The notes beneath the pieces are model-generated. The model was not told the origin of the DNA and searched no databases. It saw nothing but the letters and a program-made list of their open reading frames with translations. Positions 35,042-44,137 of a stretch of 62,778 nt of DNA are shown one piece after another. The stretch is from contig JANXRZ010000248.1 in NCBI GenBank assembly GCA_025352885.1, positions 1 to 62,778 of the forward strand. Reading direction: 5' to 3'. The position numbers and the translations under genes were made by a program. This DNA comes from Pseudomonadota bacterium (GTDB lineage Bacteria > Pseudomonadota > Gammaproteobacteria > Burkholderiales > SG8-39). Every line of letters begins with the position of its first letter. Within the stretch, counting starts at the first letter, position 1.

Positions 35042-35920
35042 CTACTTGCGGATCACGATCGTGAAACCGTTTCCGACCTTGTCGTCGACGTCCTGCACCT
35101 CGACCACGTTCATCCTGAGGTGCCGGGCGAGTTCCACGAAATCGTTGGTCCGCCAGAACGACCAATGATGATGATCGTCCGTTTCGAAATAGGCCCAGTC
35201 CTTACCAAGAGGGGCACCCCCTTTACGCGGCGCCAGGAGGTGCGGCATGACCTGCTGGTACTCGCCCAGGCTTTCCTTTCCAAACTTCACCAGCGCCTGC
35301 TTGCTCGTCGGCTTCGCGTAATCCGACAGCTTGAACTTGCCGCTGGCGCGGTCCATGAGTTCGCCCACTGGGGTGGCGTCGCTGTGCTTGTCGAATGTCC
35401 TGTCCTTGTGGGGGGCGATGATGAAGACAAACCCACCCGGTTTCACGACGCGATGCCACTCCCTCAGCGCCTTCACCGGGTCGAAGAAGTGCTCGATGAC
35501 ATGGGAAGAAAGCACATAGTCGAGCGCCCCGTCCTTGAAGGGCAGGTCGTCCCCGAAAGCCACGATGTGAACGACCGCACCGGGGCATCCTTTCTGCTGC
35601 CAGTATTCGTCGGGCTTGTCCTGGAAGTCGACGTTCATCGCGCGCGCCAGGCCGAACGAATTCTGGGTCGACGCGCCGATTTCGACGCCGTGGAGTTCTC
35701 CGAGGTAGCGCGTGGCGAGCGCCGACGGCGGCATCCTGGCGCACTTGTCGCGGGCCAGTGACAGATCCCACCCCTCGGACAGGTGCAGCGTGTCGCGCAG
35801 CAGGTAATTGTTGTACGACAAGATGCCGATGGCCAAGACCAGCGCCGCCACCAATGCCTGGACATAGCGCGCGCGTACAGGACTCGCTTTGGAGTCCATG
35901 GTTGTGAGCGGGGCACTCAT
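35042..35920 (-). CDS. Membrane-anchored SAM-dependent methyltransferase (paralog 2)
   Basis: A 292-residue paralog of the downstream gene. After about 20 polar residues a membrane helix ([18 protein letters not shown]) is followed by the methyltransferase domain with [28 protein letters not shown] and [17 protein letters not shown]. The paralogs share most of the catalytic domain but differ in N-terminal anchor and in a region near residues 200-225, so the duplication is not recent. The ATG overlaps the SDR stop by ATGA, so SDR, paralog 2 and paralog 1 form one operon. A catalytic and an accessory copy are possible. Confidence 0.82.
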   Translation of the reverse strand: MSAPLTTMDSKASPVRARYVQALVAALVLAIGILSYNNYLLRDTLHLSEGWDLSLARDKCARMPPSALATRYLGELHGVEIGASTQNSFGLARAMNVDFQDKPDEYWQQKGCPGAVVHIVAFGDDLPFKDGALDYVLSSHVIEHFFDPVKALREWHRVVKPGGFVFIIAPHKDRTFDKHSDATPVGELMDRASGKFKLSDYAKPTSKQALVKFGKESLGEYQQVMPHLLAPRKGGAPLGKDWAYFETDDHHHWSFWRTNDFVELARHLRMNVVEVQDVDDKVGNGFTIVIRK

Positions 35921-36705
35921 GGGCGGGGCCTTCGAAAGGGGTGCGTAGCCGACAGCCCGCCGTCCACGGCAATTGCCTGCCCGTTCACGTAGGACGCTTC
36001 ATCGCTTGCGAGGAAAGCCGCCATCGCGGCGATCTCGCGCGGTTCGCCGTAGCGGTTCATGGGATTGAGCTGGCCGATATTGCGATCGGTTCCGCGCTCG
36101 CGCGCCATGTCGAAAATGGGCTTGGTCATGCCCGTCTCGATGAGGCCGGGGCAGATGGCGTTCACGCGCACACCGGTCCCATAAAAGGAATTGGCCGCCG
36201 TCTGCACCAGGCTGATGACGCCCGCTTTGCTCGCGCTGTACGGATTGCCGCCGGCGTTCGCGCGCAGGCCCGCGACCGACGCCGTGCACACGATCGATCC
36301 TGCCTTCTGCCCGACCATGTGCTGCCCGGCATGCTTGATGGCGAGGAACGGGCCGATGAGGTTCACGCGAAGGATCTCCTGCCAATGCTCGACCGTCTGC
36401 TCGAAGAGCGGGACAAGCCCGCCGCTGATGCCCGCATTGGCGTACACGACATCCAACCCGCCGAATTCCTTGAGGGCCCGTTGCATGTACGCAATGACGT
36501 CCGCTTCGATGCCTGCATCGGCCGCCATGGCGATCGCCTTGCCGCCGGCGGCAGCGATTTGCTTCACCGTTTCGGTAACCGCGTCCCCGGTCTTGTCCAC
36601 GGCGAGGATCGAGGCGCCTTCCTTCGCGAACAGGAGCGCGCTGGCGCGCCCGATGCCGCTGCCCGCGCCGGTCACGATCGCGCGCTTGCCGTTTAGTCGC
36701 CCCAT
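35917..36705 (-). CDS. SDR-family oxidoreductase
   Basis: A 262-residue classical SDR. Cofactor motif [16 protein letters not shown], catalytic Ser in [11 protein letters not shown] and YSASK for the Tyr-x3-Lys pair are all intact, with [13 protein letters not shown] at the end. A strong RBS AGGAGA precedes the ATG. It is the promoter-proximal gene of an operon with the two methyltransferases. A/T-rich DNA with an inverted repeat lies upstream (36743-36768). Confidence 0.91.
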   Translation of the reverse strand: MGRLNGKRAIVTGAGSGIGRASALLFAKEGASILAVDKTGDAVTETVKQIAAAGGKAIAMAADAGIEADVIAYMQRALKEFGGLDVVYANAGISGGLVPLFEQTVEHWQEILRVNLIGPFLAIKHAGQHMVGQKAGSIVCTASVAGLRANAGGNPYSASKAGVISLVQTAANSFYGTGVRVNAICPGLIETGMTKPIFDMARERGTDRNIGQLNPMNRYGEPREIAAMAAFLASDEASYVNGQAIAVDGGLSATHPFRRPRP

Positions 36706-36742
36706 CGCACTTCTCCTAATCTATAGTGTTTTACTTATACGA

Positions 36743-36768
36743 AATGGCAGGAAGTCCGCTCTGCCATT
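36743..36768 (-). promoter_or_regulatory. Inverted repeat in promoter region of SDR-methyltransferase operon
   Basis: AATGGCAG (36743-36750) and CTGCCATT (36761-36768) form a perfect 8-bp inverted repeat with a 10-base spacer, about 40-65 bases upstream of the SDR start at 36705. The stretch 36706-36795 is A/T-rich; minus-strand TATAAG and TATAGA are possible -10 boxes but no good -35 pairs with them. It could be an operator or an RNA hairpin. Confidence 0.45.
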
Positions 36769-36795
36769 GATTCTATGAAAATGAAAGTCAAGAAT

Positions 36796-36972
36796 TCATG
36801 GGTACCGGCTCATCAGCGCCTCGAGGTTCGCCGCCATGCGAGGCGTGAGCTCGATGATCCGGTCGATGGTCATGCGCACGTGCGCTTCGACCGCCGGGCG
36901 GTTGGTGCGGTAGTCGGACACAATGTCCTCGATGTCGGGCAGCCACTCGGCCGCTTCACCGCAGGCTTCATG
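36796..36972 (-). pseudogene. Possible gene remnant, 58 codons without clear start
   Basis: In the 315-base gap 36706-37020 one minus-strand frame stays open from the stop at 37021 to a TGA at 36796-36798. Its last 58 codons read like real protein: EWLPDIEDIVSDYRTNRP and then an amphipathic stretch ending LEALMSRYP. No ATG or GTG with an RBS is placed to start it, and the same frame upstream is the small lipoprotein after its TAG. I do not recognise a family. It could be the tail of a decayed gene, or a frameshifted one. Confidence 0.35.
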
Positions 36973-37020
36973 CAGACAAACAGGACCCGGTGTGCGCCTT
37001 TTTCCACCGCCGCCGGAGGC

Positions 37021-37419
37021 CTACCCGCGACGGCGCTGGCGGGCCGCCATGGATTTCTCCGGGTCGGCAAGCCACTCCACCCGCCTGAAGAACGTTTCGC
37101 AGGTGCCTTCCGCGCGGTTTCCGTAGGTGTGGATGCCTGCGACACGCGCCTGGTGGAAGTAGACCGTCAGGTACGCGTCCGCCTGCTTGGGGCTGCTGGA
37201 GGTCTGGCACCAGAGCCATGCCTCCTGGTTGCCTTCGTAAAGCCGGTTCTTCGGCACGCCCATGATCTGCTGCACGCGCATCTTGGTCATGCCGAAGTCG
37301 ACGTCGGCCGAGTGTGACTCGAACAGGTACAGCTCCCGGTCGGACATGAGGCCGCTGGCCACGGTGCCGCAGCCGGCGAGCAGGCCGACCGCGAGCAGCA
37401 AGGGGAGGAAGCGGCTCAT
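37021..37419 (-). CDS. Small lipoprotein with BamE/SmpA-like domain
   Basis: A 132-residue predicted lipoprotein with signal sequence MSRFLPLLLAVGLLAGC, lipobox LAGC and lipidated Cys17. The mature part has DFGMTKMRVQQIMGVPKNR, which resembles the BamE-type domain that follows the same Gly-Met-Thr to Met-Gly-x-Pro pattern. It lies 16 bases downstream of the LIV binding protein gene and so may be the last gene of that transcript. An outer-membrane role is likely from the lipoprotein signal; function unknown. Confidence 0.82.
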   Translation of the reverse strand: MSRFLPLLLAVGLLAGCGTVASGLMSDRELYLFESHSADVDFGMTKMRVQQIMGVPKNRLYEGNQEAWLWCQTSSSPKQADAYLTVYFHQARVAGIHTYGNRAEGTCETFFRRVEWLADPEKSMAARQRRRG

Positions 37420-37435
37420 GGTTTCCAGGGCGCGC

Positions 37436-38611
37436 TTACTCGGTGATGTAGTCGGTGATCGGCGTCCACTTGCCGTTCACGATCTGCGAGAGCCGGGCGC
37501 GGTTGGAGCCCAGGTGCTTGGTCTTCGAGAACGACACCGCGTCGCCGCCGAACATGTCGCGCGACATCGAAAACCCCTCCAGCGAATTGATGAAGGTGTC
37601 GGTCGTGAGGTTCGGGCCGGCTTTCTCGGCCACTCGCGCGAAGAGATCGATCACCTGGGCGCCGTAGACCGAGAACACGGTCGGGTCTTCCTTGTACTTG
37701 TCCTTGTACTTGGTGGCCCATTCGCGCACGTTCTTCGATGCGTCGTCCATGTAGGGGTTGTTCACCGTGTTGGTCGAGTAGAACCCGTTCATGGCCGGGC
37801 CGCCCAGCTTGTGGATGAGGTCCGTGTAGGAGGCCGAGGTGCCCATGAAATCCACGTTCCAGCCGAGCTTGCGCGCCGTGCCGATCGTGCCAATCGTCTC
37901 GCGGATGATGGTGCCGAGCACGACGAGATCGCAGCCGGTGTCCTTCATCTTGGCGACCTGGGAGGAGAAGTCGGTGGCGCCGCGCTTGTACGTGGTCTTT
38001 TCGGCCAGGGTCATGTTGATTTCCTTGAGGCCCGCTTCGGCCCCGCGCATGACTTCAAGCCCGAAGTCGTCGTCCTGATACAGCGTGCAGACTTTCTTGT
38101 AGCTCTTCTGCTTGACCATGTGCTTGATGCTTGCGCGCACCTGCTCGTAATACGTGGCGGCTATCGAGTACTTGAGACGGTGCAGCGGCTCGTACATCTC
38201 GCGGGCCGCGGTGATCGGGAAAAGATGCGGGATGTTCTTGTCGAAGAGGATGGGCATGGCGGCCATGGCAGGGGCCGTTCCGATCAGGCCGACCATCGCG
38301 AAGATTTTGTCCTTCTGGACCAGCTTCTGCGTGGCGAGCACGGCCTTCTTGGGGTCGTAGCCGTGGTCTTCAACGATGAGCCTGATCTTGCGGCCATGGA
38401 TGCCGCCAGCGGCATTAATCTCCTCGACCCGCATTTCCATCGCATTCTTGAGCTGCTTTGAGAATGCGACGATCGGGCCGGAGAGGTCCTGTTCCGTGCC
38501 GAGCACAATCTCCGTTTTGCTGACGCCCTGCGTCTGGCCCAAAGCGAGCGGCGCGGCGCCGAACATGAATGCTGCGCAAACCACGGCAGCTGCGATTTTT
38601 AGGTTTTTCAT
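37436..38611 (-). CDS. livK: LIV-type ABC transporter periplasmic substrate-binding protein
   Basis: A 391-residue periplasmic binding protein of the LivJ/LivK (Leu/Ile/Val, amide, urea) class. The signal peptide ends near ALGQT. Typical motifs are LGTEQDLSGPIVAF, VEEINAAGGIHGRKI, LVQKDKIFAMVGLIGTA and YQDDDFGLE. A good RBS (GGAGGAAG) precedes the ATG. It is encoded downstream of livHMGF and the acyl-CoA synthetase. Related proteins in catabolic clusters bind aromatic or aliphatic carboxylates rather than amino acids, and that is more likely here. Confidence 0.93.
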   Translation of the reverse strand: MKNLKIAAAVVCAAFMFGAAPLALGQTQGVSKTEIVLGTEQDLSGPIVAFSKQLKNAMEMRVEEINAAGGIHGRKIRLIVEDHGYDPKKAVLATQKLVQKDKIFAMVGLIGTAPAMAAMPILFDKNIPHLFPITAAREMYEPLHRLKYSIAATYYEQVRASIKHMVKQKSYKKVCTLYQDDDFGLEVMRGAEAGLKEINMTLAEKTTYKRGATDFSSQVAKMKDTGCDLVVLGTIIRETIGTIGTARKLGWNVDFMGTSASYTDLIHKLGGPAMNGFYSTNTVNNPYMDDASKNVREWATKYKDKYKEDPTVFSVYGAQVIDLFARVAEKAGPNLTTDTFINSLEGFSMSRDMFGGDAVSFSKTKHLGSNRARLSQIVNGKWTPITDYITE

Positions 38612-38699
38612 GGTTGTCTTCCTCCTGTGTGGGGCGGCGTTACTGTATCACTGTGTCCGGTGCGCGGCGCCAGGCCGACTCTGGCCAGGCTGCTCGGGG

Positions 38700-40523
38700 T
38701 CAGGCTGCTTCTTTTGCGTACATCCCCTCGATAAGCGAACTGTACTTCTCGTTCACGAGCTTCCTCTTAAGCTTCATGGTCGGCGTCAATTCCTCGTCCT
38801 CGGCCGTGAGCTTGGCCTCGATGAGGCGGAATTTCTTCACCTGCTCGACCCGCGCAAAGGCCTTGTTCACCTTGTCGATCTCGCTCTGGATGAGTTCCTG
38901 GATCTCCGGCCGGCGGCAGAGGCTCGCGTAGTTGGAGAAGGGAATCGCTTTGTCCTGTGCGTACATCTCCACGTTCTCGTGGTCGATCATGACGAGTGCG
39001 ACCAGGTACGGCCTGCGGTCCCCTATCACCACTGCATCGGTGATGTACGGGGAAAACTTGAGCTGGTTCTCGAACTCCGAAGGCGTGATGTTCTTGCCGC
39101 CCGCGGTGATGATGATGTCCTTCATGCGGTCGGTGATGTAGAAAAAGCCCTCTTCGTCGACGCGCCCGACGTCCCCGGTGTGCAGCCAGCCGCCTTTGAG
39201 CGTCTCGGCGGTTTTCTCCGGCTGGTTGAGGTACCCCATGAAGATCGAGCCGCCGCGCGCGATCAATTCGCCTTCCGGCGACACGGCAACCTCGGCGTGC
39301 TGCATCGTCGGGCCGATCGAACCCGGCTTAACCTTTCCCGAGATGTTCGAAGTAATGGCGCCGCAGGATTCGGTTTGCCCCCAGACCTCGATCATCTCCA
39401 AGCCCAGCGCCATGTACCAGCGCACGAGGTCGGGCGAGATGGGCGCTGCGCCCGTGATCAACACGCGCGCGCGATGCACGCCGATCACCTTGCGCAGGTT
39501 GTTCAGCACCAACAGGCGCGCGAGCCAGAATTTGAACTGCAGGCCGGCCGGGACGGGCTTCCTCTCTTCACGAAGATTTGCCACCTGGCCGCCGATGCCG
39601 ATGGCCACCGAGTAGGCCCACTGCTGGAGCGGCCCCGCTTCCTTTAGTCGGATCAGGACGCCCGAATAGAATTTCTCCCAGATGCGCGGCACGGCCGTAA
39701 ACACGGTCGGCGCTATTTCGCGCACGTTCTCCGGCACCGTCTCCGGGTTCTCGACGAAATTTAAAACGGCACCCGAATACAAAGCGTGGTATTCGCCGCC
39801 CAGGCGCTCGGCGATGTGGCACAGCGGCAGGAAGGCCATGCGCTCGTCCTGCGGCCCCTGTGGGAAAGCGTCCTGGTAGCCCTTTACCGTCCAGAGGATA
39901 TTGCCGTGCGAGATCATCGCGCCCTTGGGCTTGCCGGTGGTACCCGAGGTGTACACGAGGATGGCGAGGTCGGCGGCCTTGCGCGACGCGAGGCGTCGCT
40001 CCCACTCCCCGGGATGCTGGGCGTCGTAGGCGGCGCCCATGGCGCGCAGTTGGTCAAGGCTGATGACCTGCGGATCGTCGAGTTCCCTGAGGCCTTCCAT
40101 GTCGAAGACGATGATCTTGCGCAGGCCCGGGAGGCGGCCGCGCACTTCGAGGGCCTTGTCGAGTTGCTCCTCGTCTTCGACAAAAAGATAGACGGAGCTG
40201 GAATCGGACATCAGGTATTCGGTCTGGGCGGCCGCATCGGTGGGATAGATGCCGTTTGCCACCCCACCAGCGCACAGGACGCCGAGGTCCGCATACAGCC
40301 ATTCCCGATTGGTATTGGCCTGGATGGACGCAGCCTCACCCGGTTCGAAGCCGAGCGCCGCAAGTCCAAGCCCGACTTCGCGCGCCACCCGTCCGAGCTC
40401 GGCCCAGGTGACCGACTGCCAGATGCCGAATTGCTTCTGGCGCAGGATGACCTGCGGCCCGCGCTCGGTCACGCCGGCCCAGAACATCTGCGCAACGTTG
40501 TCGAAAGTGTCCGCGGCATTCAT
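38700..40523 (-). CDS. Long-chain acyl-CoA synthetase (AMP-forming, FAA1-like)
   Basis: A 607-residue AMP-forming ligase activating a carboxylic acid to its CoA thioester. YTSGTTGKPKGAMISHGN is the ATP-binding loop; WGQTESCG, TGDVGRVDEEGFF, DRMKD and GGKNITPSEFENQ follow in order. The N-terminal WAELGRVAREVGLGLAALG is typical of the long-chain/bubblegum-type group. The ATG overlaps the livF stop by ATGA, directly linking uptake to activation. It could fill the AtuH (citronellate/geranate activation) role; chain specificity cannot be read. Confidence 0.93.
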   Translation of the reverse strand: MNAADTFDNVAQMFWAGVTERGPQVILRQKQFGIWQSVTWAELGRVAREVGLGLAALGFEPGEAASIQANTNREWLYADLGVLCAGGVANGIYPTDAAAQTEYLMSDSSSVYLFVEDEEQLDKALEVRGRLPGLRKIIVFDMEGLRELDDPQVISLDQLRAMGAAYDAQHPGEWERRLASRKAADLAILVYTSGTTGKPKGAMISHGNILWTVKGYQDAFPQGPQDERMAFLPLCHIAERLGGEYHALYSGAVLNFVENPETVPENVREIAPTVFTAVPRIWEKFYSGVLIRLKEAGPLQQWAYSVAIGIGGQVANLREERKPVPAGLQFKFWLARLLVLNNLRKVIGVHRARVLITGAAPISPDLVRWYMALGLEMIEVWGQTESCGAITSNISGKVKPGSIGPTMQHAEVAVSPEGELIARGGSIFMGYLNQPEKTAETLKGGWLHTGDVGRVDEEGFFYITDRMKDIIITAGGKNITPSEFENQLKFSPYITDAVVIGDRRPYLVALVMIDHENVEMYAQDKAIPFSNYASLCRRPEIQELIQSEIDKVNKAFARVEQVKKFRLIEAKLTAEDEELTPTMKLKRKLVNEKYSSLIEGMYAKEAA

Positions 40524-41293
40524 CGCCACTGCTTCCTCTTCTTCCACCGCCGATGCCCGCGCACGCCGGCCTCCTTGATGCCGAGGTAGAACTCGCGGAT
40601 GTCTTCCTTCTCCGCAAGCTTCTTGCACGTGTCTTCCATCACGATGCGTCCCGTCTCGAGCACATAGCCGTAATCTGCAGTGGCAAGCGCCATGTGCGCA
40701 TTCTGCTCCACCAGCAGGATGGTGGTACCCCGCTCGCGGTTGATCCGCACGATGATCCGGAAGATTTCATTCGTGAGCTTGGGGGAGAGGCCGAGGCTGG
40801 GCTCGTCCATGAGCATCACCGTGGGACGGGAGAGCAGCGCCCGCGCAATCGCGAGCATCTGCTGCTGGCCGCCCGAGAGCTGCCCCGCCTCCTGCTTGGC
40901 GCGCTCGCGCAGCATCGGGAAGTAGCCGAACACCGTCTCGATGTCCTTCGCCACGCCGTCAGGATCGTTGCGCGTGTAAGCCCCCATGCGCAGGTTGTCT
41001 TCGATGGAGAGCAGCGCGAACACCTCGCGGCCCTCCGGCACATGGCCGATGCCCGCGCGCACGATGCGATCCGGCGCAAGGCCCTGGATTTCGCTGCCGC
41101 GCAGCTTCACCTGCCCCTTCGAGGGATCGATGATGCCGGAGATGGTCTTGAGGATCGTCGACTTGCCGGCACCGTTGGCGCCGAGCACGGTCACGATCTT
41201 GCCTTCTTCGACCGCGAGCGTGACGCCGCGCAAGGCCTGCACGGGACCGTAGCTGGATTCGACGTTCGAAAGTTCGAGGACGGGGGTGCTCAT
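40520..41293 (-). CDS. livF: LIV-type ABC transporter ATP-binding protein LivF
   Basis: A 257-residue ATPase with intact Walker A GANGAGKST, signature LSGGQQQMLAIARAL and Walker B LMDEPSLGLSPK. Unlike the livF at 1468 its phosphate-loop lysine is normal. The C-terminus is basic and about 15 residues longer than usual (RRWKKRKQWR). It overlaps both neighbours: ATGA with the livG stop upstream and ATGA with the synthetase start downstream. Confidence 0.95.
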   Translation of the reverse strand: MSTPVLELSNVESSYGPVQALRGVTLAVEEGKIVTVLGANGAGKSTILKTISGIIDPSKGQVKLRGSEIQGLAPDRIVRAGIGHVPEGREVFALLSIEDNLRMGAYTRNDPDGVAKDIETVFGYFPMLRERAKQEAGQLSGGQQQMLAIARALLSRPTVMLMDEPSLGLSPKLTNEIFRIIVRINRERGTTILLVEQNAHMALATADYGYVLETGRIVMEDTCKKLAEKEDIREFYLGIKEAGVRGHRRWKKRKQWR

Positions 41294-42093
41294 GATGCCG
41301 TGCTCGCTTCCGCCCCCACGTCTTCGTTCACTTCGCCACCGCCCAGGTACGCCTCGATCACGGCGGGATTGGATTGCACTTCGGCGGGCGTGCCTTCGGC
41401 GAGGACCTTGCCTTCGCTCAGCGCCAGCACCCGGTCCGAGACACGTGAGACGAGGTTCATGTCGTGCTCGACCATGAGGACCGTGACCCCCAGGCCCTTC
41501 TTGATGTCCTCGATCCAGAACGCCATCTCGTCGGTTTCCTCCGGATTGAGTCCTGAGGACGGCTCATCGAGCAGCAGCAGCTTGGGTTCGGCGGCCAGCG
41601 CGCGGCCGAGTTCGATCACCTTGCGCACGCCGTACGGCAGCCCGGCGACGATGCTGTCGCGGTAGTGCGCGAGATCAAGAAGATCGATCACTTTCTCGAC
41701 CGCTTCGCGCTGCGCGATTTCCGCGCGGCGCACCGATCCGGTGAAAAAGACCTCCTGGAGGAAGGATGTCGAGCGATGGCGATGGCGCCCGATGAGGAGG
41801 TTCTGGAGGACGGTAGCGTGTTCGAAAAGCTCGATGTTCTGGAAAGTGCGCGCGATGCCAAGCTCCGCTACGCGGTGCTGCGCAAGCCCCGTGAGGTCGC
41901 GGTCCTCGAATACGATCGAGCCCGAAGTCGCCGGGTAGATGAGGCCGATGAGGTTGAAGATCGTCGTCTTGCCGGCGCCGTTCGGCCCGATGATCGTATA
42001 GACCTCGCCGCGCTTCACCTCGAACGAAACGTTGTCGACGGCGACCACTCCGCCGAAGCGGATGCCGAGCTTGTCGACCTTGAAGAAGCTCAC
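41290..42093 (-). CDS. livG: LIV-type ABC transporter ATP-binding protein LivG
   Basis: A 267-residue ATPase with Walker A GPNGAGKTT, the Q-loop region ARTFQNIELF, signature LPYGVRKVIELGRAL and Walker B LLLDEPSSGLNPEE. The start is GTG at 42093, overlapping the livM stop as GTGA and giving the canonical N-terminus VSFFKVDKLGIRFGG; no ATG is placed nearby. An insertion around residues 105-130 (RHRHRSTSFLQEVFF…) is typical for LivG. It ends overlapping livF. Confidence 0.94.
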   Translation of the reverse strand: MSFFKVDKLGIRFGGVVAVDNVSFEVKRGEVYTIIGPNGAGKTTIFNLIGLIYPATSGSIVFEDRDLTGLAQHRVAELGIARTFQNIELFEHATVLQNLLIGRHRHRSTSFLQEVFFTGSVRRAEIAQREAVEKVIDLLDLAHYRDSIVAGLPYGVRKVIELGRALAAEPKLLLLDEPSSGLNPEETDEMAFWIEDIKKGLGVTVLMVEHDMNLVSRVSDRVLALSEGKVLAEGTPAEVQSNPAVIEAYLGGGEVNEDVGAEASTAS

Positions 42094-43163
42094 CGCAATC
42101 TCTCCGATTTCATGTAGCTCTTCTGCCGGCGGAACATGCCCTTGCGGTAGAAGGGAAACAGCTCGAACCAAGTCCGCACCTTGAGCCAGCGGCCATACAG
42201 CCCGAGCGGCTCGAACACGATGAAGCTGATGAGCACAAGGCCGAACACGATCGCCTGCAGGCCCGAGCCGGCCACATTGCCGGGCAGGTAGTCTTTTGCC
42301 ACCGCAATGAGTTGGGGCAGCACGATGAGGAAAGCCGCACCCAGCACAGCGCCATGGAGGGACCCCACGCCACCCAGGATCACGATGGTCACCAGCTCGA
42401 TTGACTGGAGCAGCGTGAATTGCTCGGGCGAAATGAACGTCACCTTGTGCGCATACAGGGCCCCGCCGATGCCGGTTAGCGCAGCCGAAATGGCGAAGGA
42501 CAGCGTCTTGTATTTGGCGAGGTGCACGCCCATGCAACTGGCCGAGATCTCCGAATCGCGGATCGCGACAAAGGCTCGGCCGGTGGGCGAGCGCAGCAGG
42601 TTGAGCAGCGCAAGGATGCTCAGGACAGTGAGGCCGAGGCACAGGTAGTAAAAAGACGCGTCGGTGTCGAGGCGCACGCCCAGGAGCACGATGGGCTTGA
42701 GGTGCTGCCCGGAATTGCCTCCTGTGAGGCTCTCCCAGCGCGTGACGACCTCCTCGACAATCACGTTGAAAGCCAGCGTGGCGATCGCAAGGTAAATGCC
42801 TTTGAGCCGCAACGCCGGCAGGCCCACGATAAGCCCGGCCACCGCCGAGAACAACGCCGCACACGGAAGCGACACGATGAACGGGACGCCGCGCGCCTGA
42901 AGGAGCGCCTCGGTGTACGCGCCGACCGCAAGAAACGCGGCATGCCCGAGCGAAATCTGGCCTGTATAGCCGACCAGCAGCATGAGCCCGAGGCCGACGA
43001 TCGAATAGATGAGCACGAAATGCAGCTGCGACATGACGTACTCGTCGAGACCCCAGGGCAAGGCGAGCAGGACGACCACGAGGAGGCCATACCAGAACCT
43101 CTGCCCGCCGTGCTTGAAGAGAGCGATGTCCTGTTCATACCGGGTTTTGAAGATGAACCGCAC
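42090..43163 (-). CDS. livM: LIV-type ABC transporter permease LivM
   Basis: A 357-residue permease with 9-10 hydrophobic segments. GYTGQISLGHAAFLAVGAYT and LRSPTGRAFVAIRDSEI, followed by the long cytoplasmic loop AASCMGVHLAKYK-like region, are hallmarks of LivM. Its C-terminus after FEPLGLYGRWLKV is a short basic tail, unlike the extended LivM at the start of the window. It starts 4 bases after the livH stop and overlaps livG by GTGA. Confidence 0.94.
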   Translation of the reverse strand: MRFIFKTRYEQDIALFKHGGQRFWYGLLVVVLLALPWGLDEYVMSQLHFVLIYSIVGLGLMLLVGYTGQISLGHAAFLAVGAYTEALLQARGVPFIVSLPCAALFSAVAGLIVGLPALRLKGIYLAIATLAFNVIVEEVVTRWESLTGGNSGQHLKPIVLLGVRLDTDASFYYLCLGLTVLSILALLNLLRSPTGRAFVAIRDSEISASCMGVHLAKYKTLSFAISAALTGIGGALYAHKVTFISPEQFTLLQSIELVTIVILGGVGSLHGAVLGAAFLIVLPQLIAVAKDYLPGNVAGSGLQAIVFGLVLISFIVFEPLGLYGRWLKVRTWFELFPFYRKGMFRRQKSYMKSERLR

Positions 43164-43167
43164 GGGC

Positions 43168-44049
43168 CTAGACCTTTTTCCTGGCAGTCTCGCCGAAGAT
43201 CCCGGAGGGCTTGATGAGCAACACTACGAGCACCACCACGTAGGCCGCCACGTCTTTGAATCCCTCGGCCATGTAGAAGCCCGCCAGCGCTTCGACCAGC
43301 CCGATGATGAGCCCGCCGACGATCGCGCCGGGCACGCTGCCAAAACCGCCGACCACCGCGGCGGGGAAGGCCTTGAGACCGATGAAGCCCATGTTCGAAT
43401 GCACGAAGGTCACCGGCGCGAGAAGGATGCCGGCGAAAGCTGCGACGCCGGCCGAGAGCCCCCACACGAGCATGTTTACGCGCCGCACGGGGATGCCCAT
43501 ATAAGCGGCGGCCAGCTGGTTTTGCGAAGTGGCCTGCATGGCCACGCCGAGCTTGGCGTAGCGGAAGAACACGTAAAGGACCGCGCACAGCGCGCTCGTC
43601 ATCCCAATGACGGCCAATTGCTGCACACCGAAAATCACGTTGCCGAACTTGATGACGCCCTCGGAAAACGGCGTGGGCAGCGTGAAGGTGTCGGTTCCCC
43701 ATCCGGGCATCATCGTGACCACGCCGCGCAGGACGTAGCCCACGCCGATCGTGATCATGACGACCGTAAACGCAGGCTGCCCGAGCACGGGCCGCAGCAC
43801 GATCCGCTCGAGAAGCATGCCGATTACCGCCATAGCGGCGACCGCGAAAATGATCGTCGCCCAATAAGGCCAGCCCATCATGACGCTTGCGGTGAGCGCG
43901 AAGAACGCGCCGAGCATCATGAGGTCGCCCTGCGCGAAGTTGACGGTTTCCGTCGCCTTGTAGATGAGCACGAAGCCGAGCGCGACCAGGGCGTAAACGC
44001 AGCCCTGCGCAACCCCGGCGACCGACAGTTGCAGCAGTTGATTGAGCAC
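43168..44049 (-). CDS. livH: LIV-type ABC transporter permease LivH
   Basis: A 293-residue permease with about eight membrane helices. GFVLIYKATETVNFAQGDLMM and AATSQNQLAAAYMGI-type loop are typical LivH sequences. The start is GTG at 44049 preceded by a purine-rich run (GGAGGGAGGGGGG), the best RBS in the area; ATG further upstream would add an unconvincing leader. It is the first gene of the transporter-synthetase-binding protein operon, divergent from atuA, with a recognisable promoter at 44073-44100. Confidence 0.94.
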   Translation of the reverse strand: MLNQLLQLSVAGVAQGCVYALVALGFVLIYKATETVNFAQGDLMMLGAFFALTASVMMGWPYWATIIFAVAAMAVIGMLLERIVLRPVLGQPAFTVVMITIGVGYVLRGVVTMMPGWGTDTFTLPTPFSEGVIKFGNVIFGVQQLAVIGMTSALCAVLYVFFRYAKLGVAMQATSQNQLAAAYMGIPVRRVNMLVWGLSAGVAAFAGILLAPVTFVHSNMGFIGLKAFPAAVVGGFGSVPGAIVGGLIIGLVEALAGFYMAEGFKDVAAYVVVLVVLLIKPSGIFGETARKKV

Positions 44050-44072
44050 TTGCCCCCCTCCCTCCGCGGCGG

Positions 44073-44100
44073 ATTCTATCAAGCATGCCGGGTCGGGCAA
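44073..44100 (-). promoter_or_regulatory. Sigma70-type promoter of the liv operon
   Basis: On the minus strand TTGCCC (44095-44100) and TAGAAT (44073-44078) are separated by 16 bases, 24 bases upstream of the livH GTG. The -10 matches consensus at 5 of 6 positions, the -35 at 4 of 6. The 88-base gap is shared with the divergent atuA gene, so this stretch may also control atuA. Confidence 0.55.
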
Positions 44101-44137
44101 TTGCTTTTATGGAGGGGCGCACCTAGACTCGATTTCG

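Noticed and set aside
37262..38461. 399-codon plus-strand frame over the LIV binding protein
   Set aside because: Antisense shadow with biased residues and no family match.
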